From Chamaelirium japonicum (taxonomy: Eukaryota > Streptophyta > Magnoliopsida > Liliales > Melanthiaceae), in the NCBI GenBank assembly GCA_947650365.1, contig OX393553.1, positions 62,867,055-62,931,054 on the forward strand: a stretch of 64,000 nucleotides of DNA, given 5' to 3'. Below are positions 60,801 to 64,000 of this stretch, one piece after another. A program made the translations under genes and the position numbers. Within the stretch, counting starts at the first letter, position 1. Each line of letters begins with the position of its first letter. The notes under the pieces were generated by a model. The model ran no database searches. It was not told where the DNA came from and saw nothing but the letters and a program-made list of their open reading frames with translations.

Positions 60801-62702
60801 GAGTTTGACATCACCTTTGTCCCTCGTAAAGCGGTCAAGGGTCAAGCTCTCGCAGATTTCCTAGCAGAATACCCCCTTCCAGCAGAATGGGAACTATCGG
60901 AAGATCTCCCAGACGAAGAAGTATTCTGCATCGACATCGCCCCTTCTTGGAAAATGTTCTTCGACGGTGCGGCCAGGCAAGACATAGCAGGAGCGGGAGT
61001 TATCTTCGTCACACCAAACGACGAAGTACTTCCCTTCTCGTTTCTACTATCAGAACCATGCTCCAACAACAGGGCAGAATATCAAGCTCTTATCATTGGC
61101 CTCGAACTCGCCAATGATATGAAACTTCAAGGGCTCACAATCTTCGGCGACTCTCAACTCGTCATTCAGCAAATATTGGGAGCATACGAGGTCAACAAAG
61201 AAGATCTCGTGCCTTTGCACCTACGAGCCCTGAAACTCCTTGGTACACTCAAAGATGCTTCAATCCAGCATGTTCCCAGAAGCCTCAATCAACAGGCAGA
61301 TGCACTTGCAAATTTGGCGGCTACACTTCCGTTCCCAGAAAAAAGCCAACTCATCATCCCTATCTGTAAGAGAATGGTGATCACCGAGGAGGGCCTCCCC
61401 ATGGGGATCCCGGACCAAGTCAACGCAGTACACGTTCTCATGACCGACGAGCTAGATTGGAGACAACCATTTATAGATTTTCTCGTCCACGGGAAGCTCC
61501 CTGAAGATCCAAAGCGTAAAGTCGACATTCGCAGGCGATCTCTGAAATTCTTCCACTTCAACAACGAGTTGTACCGTCGAAGCTATGATGGTGCGCTCCT
61601 AAGGTGTCTTGCAAAAGAAGAAGCAGAAACAGCACTAGAAGAAGTCCATGCCGGGATCTGTGGCTCACATCAGTCCGGTCCAAAGCTGCACTTTCGCATC
61701 AGGCGGATGGGGTACTACTGGCCCACTATGATCAAGGACTCCCTCGAGTTTGCAAAGAGATGCCACACTTGCCAGCTGCATGGCGACTACATCCGGCAGC
61801 CTCCGGAACCTTTGCATCCAACCATCGCATCATGGCCCTTCGATGGATGGGGACTCGACATTGTCGGCCCGCTACCCAAGTCATCCAAGCAGCATCTTTA
61901 TATCCTGGCGGCAACAGATTACTTCTCCAAGTGGGCTGAGGCAGTACCATTGCGAGAAGTTACCAGGCACTCTGTTATCAACTTCATCCAGAACGACATC
62001 ATCTTTCGGTACGGCATCCCTCGCTATATCGTTACGGATAACGGGAAGCAATTCAAGAACGCCGCCGTCAGCCAATTTTGTGCCAAGTTCGATATCAAGC
62101 AAAGGTGTTCAACCATGTACAACGCCTCTGCCAATGGCCTAGCTGAAGCTTTCAACAAAACACTCTGCAAACTTTTGGAGAAAGTCGTCTCGAAGTCGAA
62201 GAAAGACTGGCATGAACGCATGGGCGAAGCGCTATGGGCATATCGCACCTCTTTTCGTACGCCAACACAGGCGACTCCGTACTCGCTGGTATACGGAGTA
62301 GAAGCTGTCCTCCCACTTGAACTCCAGATCCCGTCACTCAGGATAGCCATCCAGGAAGGCCTCGTCAACGGCAACAACACTCAACTTCGCCTAGCGGAAT
62401 TAGAAGCCCTAGATGAAAAGCGCCTCGAAGCCCAGCAACGCCTGGAATGCTACCAAGCCAGGCTAACCCGAGCCTTCAACAAAAGGATTCGCCCTCGATC
62501 CTTCCAAGAAGGAGAGTTGGTGCTCGCAGTCAAACGCCCCATCATCCTTTCACATCGAGGAGGAAAGAAGTTCGATGCCAAGTGGGATGGACCGCACGTT
62601 GTCAAAAAGGTCTACTCCAACGGCGCATATCTTCTCACCACGCCAGAAGGGCTTACGCTCGGCCCTATCAACGGCAAGTACCTCAAAAGGTACTATGCCT
62701 AA
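54858..62702 (+). CDS. Intact Gag-Pol polyprotein, Ty3/gypsy Tat lineage, 2614 aa
   Basis: The ATG sits in GCCATGG, 72 bp after the LTR. One uninterrupted frame. Domains by residue: coiled-coil-like segment ~145-180; Gag core ~285-440 (FQHFDGKGNPRQHIAHFVE); zinc-knuckle variant C-X2-H-X4-H-X4-C ~556-569; a 67-residue tandem duplication ~674-807; aspartic protease ~1020-1130 with LLDCGSAVN (DCG instead of D-S/T-G); RT ~1560-1850 with VCVDFRDLNNACPKDDFPLP and YVDDLVVKS at 1740; a first RNase H ~1880-2000 lacking its first catalytic Asp (LYISAQEQ); a second, archaeal-type RNase H ~2030-2160 with D2036, E2074, D2098 and D2148; integrase zinc finger ~2270-2315 (HAGICGSH...CHTC) and core D2334, D2394, E2430 (DD35E); C-terminal GPHVV motif. 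No chromodomain. The dual RNase H is diagnostic for Tat. The intact frame suggests a recent, possibly still mobile copy. Confidence 0.96.
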   Translation: MAGTNDDTFAPTSLSPIAESPLLQHGDPENPVDDIPPVVRVYTRRTQTLADFFTPETATEDARQGANEALVHEETSLNPGTSVQKFGEDQPQSRTRSGSPADFAPPLPGANIRHQAEASQRNYVSDDDGEGAGMQHRDVLRHHPPSALQLQVMQMGEHMAQLTRLMEEKDRHINTLLQRLSARDVATFGQPPASPVAAPAPSPTPALAEVGPATLAITPALSSAPVPTSIAAQPSVAATMNAQQIQALVADMMRSHGGSLPPITAAYSKPYTARIQQLRFPTGFQPPKFQHFDGKGNPRQHIAHFVETCNNAGTYGDEMVKQFVRTLKGNAFDWYVDLPPGSIDSWDQMEREFLNRFYSTRRIVSMTELTAVKQRKDESVIDYIDRWRNLALNSRDRLSEDSAIEMCTQGMHWGLLYILKGIKPRSFEELATRAHDMELSLANRGDSKTKDFLKVEKKDKPPAPKSKQVNVTDIASASKPLKISGKPDQEKGAAIPPPPSQRQSKMTLEELEAKEYPFPDSEVSSMFDQLLQEKMIELPPSKRPEQMHRVNDPLFCKYHRLVSHPIEKCFVFKEKIMALAKQGKIEIDSSDVATVNMTSITFGSFQPVLVATHQRRPKLRINRQRPIAKLATRRKVSRRQQYAPKLAEEETLLPWGQPSSTSMSLSNKAMSQRNLQTRYEEGDPEVGLLGQPSGKFDYYVLYSRPSSVSMEEIKPTGWESEGEPPRSPEEQGSPNHGEPTNLQTRYEQGDPEVGLLGQPSGKFDYHVLYSKPPSVSIEEIKPTGWESEGEPPRSPEKQVSLTHEEPTAAIPDLHLGNEESTDEDAWVMLPRRRRPWMPKSRKLDRVTRKLPERKTYKKKSKAPGRRRFKVPPADPDDLLLQNPPEPTTLQEFFPDYFLPSDQQCEASCCMVEIHTAPEEEDRIKPSEESNTDNEEDDFDKENTAAYDEAILHLPLIEALHLPEKARLAMAEALTDPDSYKRKKKNTEKDKTIVSCNAAITFSDEDLQLGARLHNRPVYVSGYINEKPVNRILLDCGSAVNIMPIQTMRQLGITTDQLSQSQLVIQGFNQGGQSTIGIIRLKLSISQLDTTVLFHVIDCQTSYHLLLGRPWLHENGVVVSTWHQCLKYYEEGLEKCIVADDKPFNEAEAHLADAKFYQARDLVAEVLPAKAPRTQKTERVEQDEALLTPNPVPPSKAIHEVKGVLAPRRRMRINSKPRSMKHTPLPVQATTVLRLTPQWLRKDKSPPLASPKGIVQPLSEANVITPQEMTLPLPSLGQASSLPRSINSFESSQLTFKPKGSWGQNAAKLLFKAGYDKDSAAHMSTLLPAPIPHGMTKTQAHLLQGGEQIPPNRRGIGSRQTPMVIKITGEKTFTSNYIEVKLVDEAEEGSSASDARSTNIAKRRRYRARRQTAPQMPKKNVKNQASQNPISVFKRLGPIRQAKRRSVFDRLGKPPTEVRKINPTHPPFSFYETGDITDFILVSANHITVSDSPIDATSTSDDELPDAPPVLEEGGQSTVDNLKEINLGTQEDPRPTFVSALLTPEEEAAYTKLLQEYRDVFAWSYKEMPGLDPKIAVHQLAVRHGASAIKQGQRRYRPELVPQIEGEVNKLIEAGFIREVKYPTWISSVVPVKKKNGQIRVCVDFRDLNNACPKDDFPLPITELMVDATTGHEALTFMDGSSGYNQIRMAPKDEELTAFRTPKGIYCYKVMPFGLKNAGATYQRAMQKIFDDILHQNVECYVDDLVVKSRQKSTHLQDLELIFKRLRRYQLRMNPLKCAFGVSSGKFLGFVVRHRGIEIDQTKIDAIFNMPIPKTVRDLRGLQGHLAYIRRFIANLAGKCRPFSRLMKKGAAFKWDEACQEALQNIRDYLLKPPVLTAPVQGKPLVLYISAQEQSLGALLAQDNELGKETACYYLSRTLIGAELNYSSIEKVCLALIFATKKLRHYMLAHAIRLISKADPLKYIMSRPVLSGRLAKWALLLLEFDITFVPRKAVKGQALADFLAEYPLPAEWELSEDLPDEEVFCIDIAPSWKMFFDGAARQDIAGAGVIFVTPNDEVLPFSFLLSEPCSNNRAEYQALIIGLELANDMKLQGLTIFGDSQLVIQQILGAYEVNKEDLVPLHLRALKLLGTLKDASIQHVPRSLNQQADALANLAATLPFPEKSQLIIPICKRMVITEEGLPMGIPDQVNAVHVLMTDELDWRQPFIDFLVHGKLPEDPKRKVDIRRRSLKFFHFNNELYRRSYDGALLRCLAKEEAETALEEVHAGICGSHQSGPKLHFRIRRMGYYWPTMIKDSLEFAKRCHTCQLHGDYIRQPPEPLHPTIASWPFDGWGLDIVGPLPKSSKQHLYILAATDYFSKWAEAVPLREVTRHSVINFIQNDIIFRYGIPRYIVTDNGKQFKNAAVSQFCAKFDIKQRCSTMYNASANGLAEAFNKTLCKLLEKVVSKSKKDWHERMGEALWAYRTSFRTPTQATPYSLVYGVEAVLPLELQIPSLRIAIQEGLVNGNNTQLRLAELEALDEKRLEAQQRLECYQARLTRAFNKRIRPRSFQEGELVLAVKRPIILSHRGGKKFDAKWDGPHVVKKVYSNGAYLLTTPEGLTLGPINGKYLKRYYA
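56877..57278 (+). repeat. 201-bp in-frame tandem duplication within gag-pol
   Basis: Copy 1 is 56877-57077 and copy 2 is 57078-57278. Both encode NLQTRYE(E/Q)GDPEVGLLGQP and continue to GWESEGEPPRSPE; the copies differ at a modest number of residues. The 67-codon unit keeps the frame. It lies between Gag and protease, in a linker with no known domain. Confidence 0.95.
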
Positions 62703-62721
62703 AAGCAAGGCGACACCCCTT

Positions 62722-62723
<2 letters not shown>

Positions 62724-62767
<44 letters not shown>
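62724..62767 (+). repeat. A44 homopolymer just after pol
   Basis: A pure A run begins 21 bp after the pol stop codon and is followed by sequence common downstream of pol in plant Tat elements (GGTACGTAGGCAGCC). It lies inside the element, so it is not a retroposed poly(A) tail. Confidence 0.9.
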
Positions 62768-62769
<2 letters not shown>

Positions 62770-62988
62770 AACTACGTGTGACTTGATCCCTCTCAGTAGG
62801 GTACGTAGGCAGCCTGTAAAGGTTCAGTCCAAACAAAAGAAAAACACAACCAAGCTCTGCCATTCCAGAATACAAGTCCAAAAAAAAAATATATAGATGC
62901 ATGATATTAAGTTATCACCGGATAAAGAAAAACAGAACTACAAGTCTGTTCAGCAGAAATGACAAGAAAGAAAAGGAAATGCGACATG

Positions 62989-64000
62989 CTAGTAAAGCGA
63001 ATCAAATCCTTTGAGACGTTGGAGCAGCTCGCCGTCAGTAACCTCCATGCGCTCCAACTCAGAAGACCGAGAAGCTACCCGCTCCCGATGCGCCGCCAGC
63101 TCGATACGCTGCTTTGCCAAGTCTGCTCCAGAAGACTTCTCGATCGTCTCAGCTTTCTCGAAAGATGCGCGAGCAGCCTCTAGCTTCTTCCGCGCCCGAA
63201 CAAGGCTCGCAGCGGCAAGTGCATGCTGCGCCTCCAGTCGACGCTCCTCGTCCTCGGCCTTTGCCAGTATCAGGGGAAGGTCATCTTCCATCGAAGCCCG
63301 TTTCAAGCAATGAGCTTCACTATCCGCCAAGAGAACACGCATCTGTGTCTCAAACAAAGAGCCATCTACCTGGAAGGCCGCCAGGTTCTTGCAAAACTCG
63401 GGCCCCTCAAGAACCCACCAGCTGCTCAAAGCGTCAAAGCCTTCTTCCTGGAAGGGTGCAAGCGTCGTCTGGATATACTTCCGATAGCTCTCCAAAAGAA
63501 GCACAGAAAGAAGGTCTTGAGAACTGCACTTCCCCCCGACAGCCTCTGAGTGCACAGGCAAAGTGGGCTCCGGCCCTGAAGGCTCAAGAGTAGGAGCCAC
63601 CTCCTGAACCATCGCTGTGATAACAGTCAGCGGAACCACCGGAGCCGAAGGAGGAGGCACAGGCAAACCTTCCGACAAAACGACTGCGGGAGTAGCCTCT
63701 GCCGGAGTACCGGACCTAGCTGGAAGAGTCTGTTCTCTCCCCACACTGGAGATCTCATCCTCCTCCCCAAAACCCAACTGCTCCACGTCAATATCATCCA
63801 GGTTGACGGCACTGCCGACAAAATCCGCTCCACACGCTCCCAAAAGCTCCAAGTTATCCCAGGGAACATCCAGCCCGCCACCTTCAATCAACGTTGCTCT
63901 GATGGGAGAGCACTCCTGCCCAACCCCCTTCGGGGCAGACTCGTAGTCCGGCCCAGCAGACCCTGCCAAAATGAGAGCTGGATAACTCAGCCAACGAAGT
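62989..64000 (-). CDS. Antisense ORF of the Tat element (C-terminal part, runs off window)
   Basis: The frame is open from the window end (64000) to a stop at 62989-62991, at least 336 codons, antisense to gag-pol and between pol and the expected 3' LTR. The N-terminal ~150 visible residues are acidic and Pro-rich (low complexity). Residues around 63450-63400 are compact (SYRKYIQTTLAPFQEEGFDA). The C-terminal ~130 are rich in Ala, Glu, Lys, Arg with heptad-like spacing (EDEERRLEAQHALAAASLVR), a probable coiled coil. Extra antisense ORFs in this position are described for plant Tat elements; function is unknown. No start codon is assignable because the ORF continues beyond the window. Confidence 0.75.
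   Translation of the reverse strand, partial: LRWLSYPALILAGSAGPDYESAPKGVGQECSPIRATLIEGGGLDVPWDNLELLGACGADFVGSAVNLDDIDVEQLGFGEEDEISSVGREQTLPARSGTPAEATPAVVLSEGLPVPPPSAPVVPLTVITAMVQEVAPTLEPSGPEPTLPVHSEAVGGKCSSQDLLSVLLLESYRKYIQTTLAPFQEEGFDALSSWWVLEGPEFCKNLAAFQVDGSLFETQMRVLLADSEAHCLKRASMEDDLPLILAKAEDEERRLEAQHALAAASLVRARKKLEAARASFEKAETIEKSSGADLAKQRIELAAHRERVASRSSELERMEVTDGELLQRLKGFDSLY

Overview
The window is nuclear DNA from a flowering plant with a repeat-rich genome. Evidence: plant-type Ty3/gypsy and Ty1/copia retrotransposons primed from initiator tRNA-Met, many MITEs with plant-style terminal inverted repeats and target-site duplications (TSDs), long CT/GA and TA microsatellites, and one short plant-like gene start with a GT-AG intron. 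I could not place it to family. No bacterial, organellar, rRNA, tRNA or CRISPR signal was seen.

Layout. 0-5 kb: a non-autonomous hAT element with a perfect 8-bp TSD, then a decayed copia pol remnant and its LTR on the minus strand. 5.2-12.3 kb: a very long solo LTR with matching 5-bp TSDs, containing an internal 1.57-kb tandem duplication and a nested copia fragment. 13.0-13.4 kb: the only host-gene candidate, two minus-strand exons of a conserved-looking plant protein, with a MITE about 170 bp upstream of its ATG. 13.5-24.8 kb: mostly MITEs and foldback elements, a LINE 3' remnant, a 640-bp GA-rich purine tract and long CT and TA repeats. 25.0-27.6 kb: a second solo LTR with a perfect 5-bp TSD, sitting in an older repeat. 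27.6-35.6 kb: gene-poor, with another hAT MITE and a decayed copia gag with its LTR.

35.6-64 kb is a nest of three LTR retrotransposons. The outermost and oldest is a decayed plus-strand gypsy element (LTR end at 39989, gag-pol 40.1-43.5 kb), probably Tekay/Del chromovirus, whose 5' region also carries an 876-bp hAT insertion with an 8-bp TSD. Its integrase is interrupted at 43531 by a minus-strand non-coding element (43532-52601 visible) with LTRs of about 4.1 kb, a 3-kb gene-free interior and a 106-bp tandem array. That element's 5' LTR is interrupted at 52601 by a young, coding-intact Tat-lineage gypsy element (5' LTR 52602-54785, one 2614-codon gag-pol ORF, then an antisense ORF running off the window).

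The decayed gypsy element and the non-coding element share LTR ends, primer-binding site and the first ~40 nt of leader, which suggests an autonomous/non-autonomous partnership. I found no clearly new biological system. The most informative items are the intact Tat element with its antisense ORF, the non-coding giant-LTR element, the exact-TSD insertions, and a possible intron between gag and protease in the decayed gypsy element.
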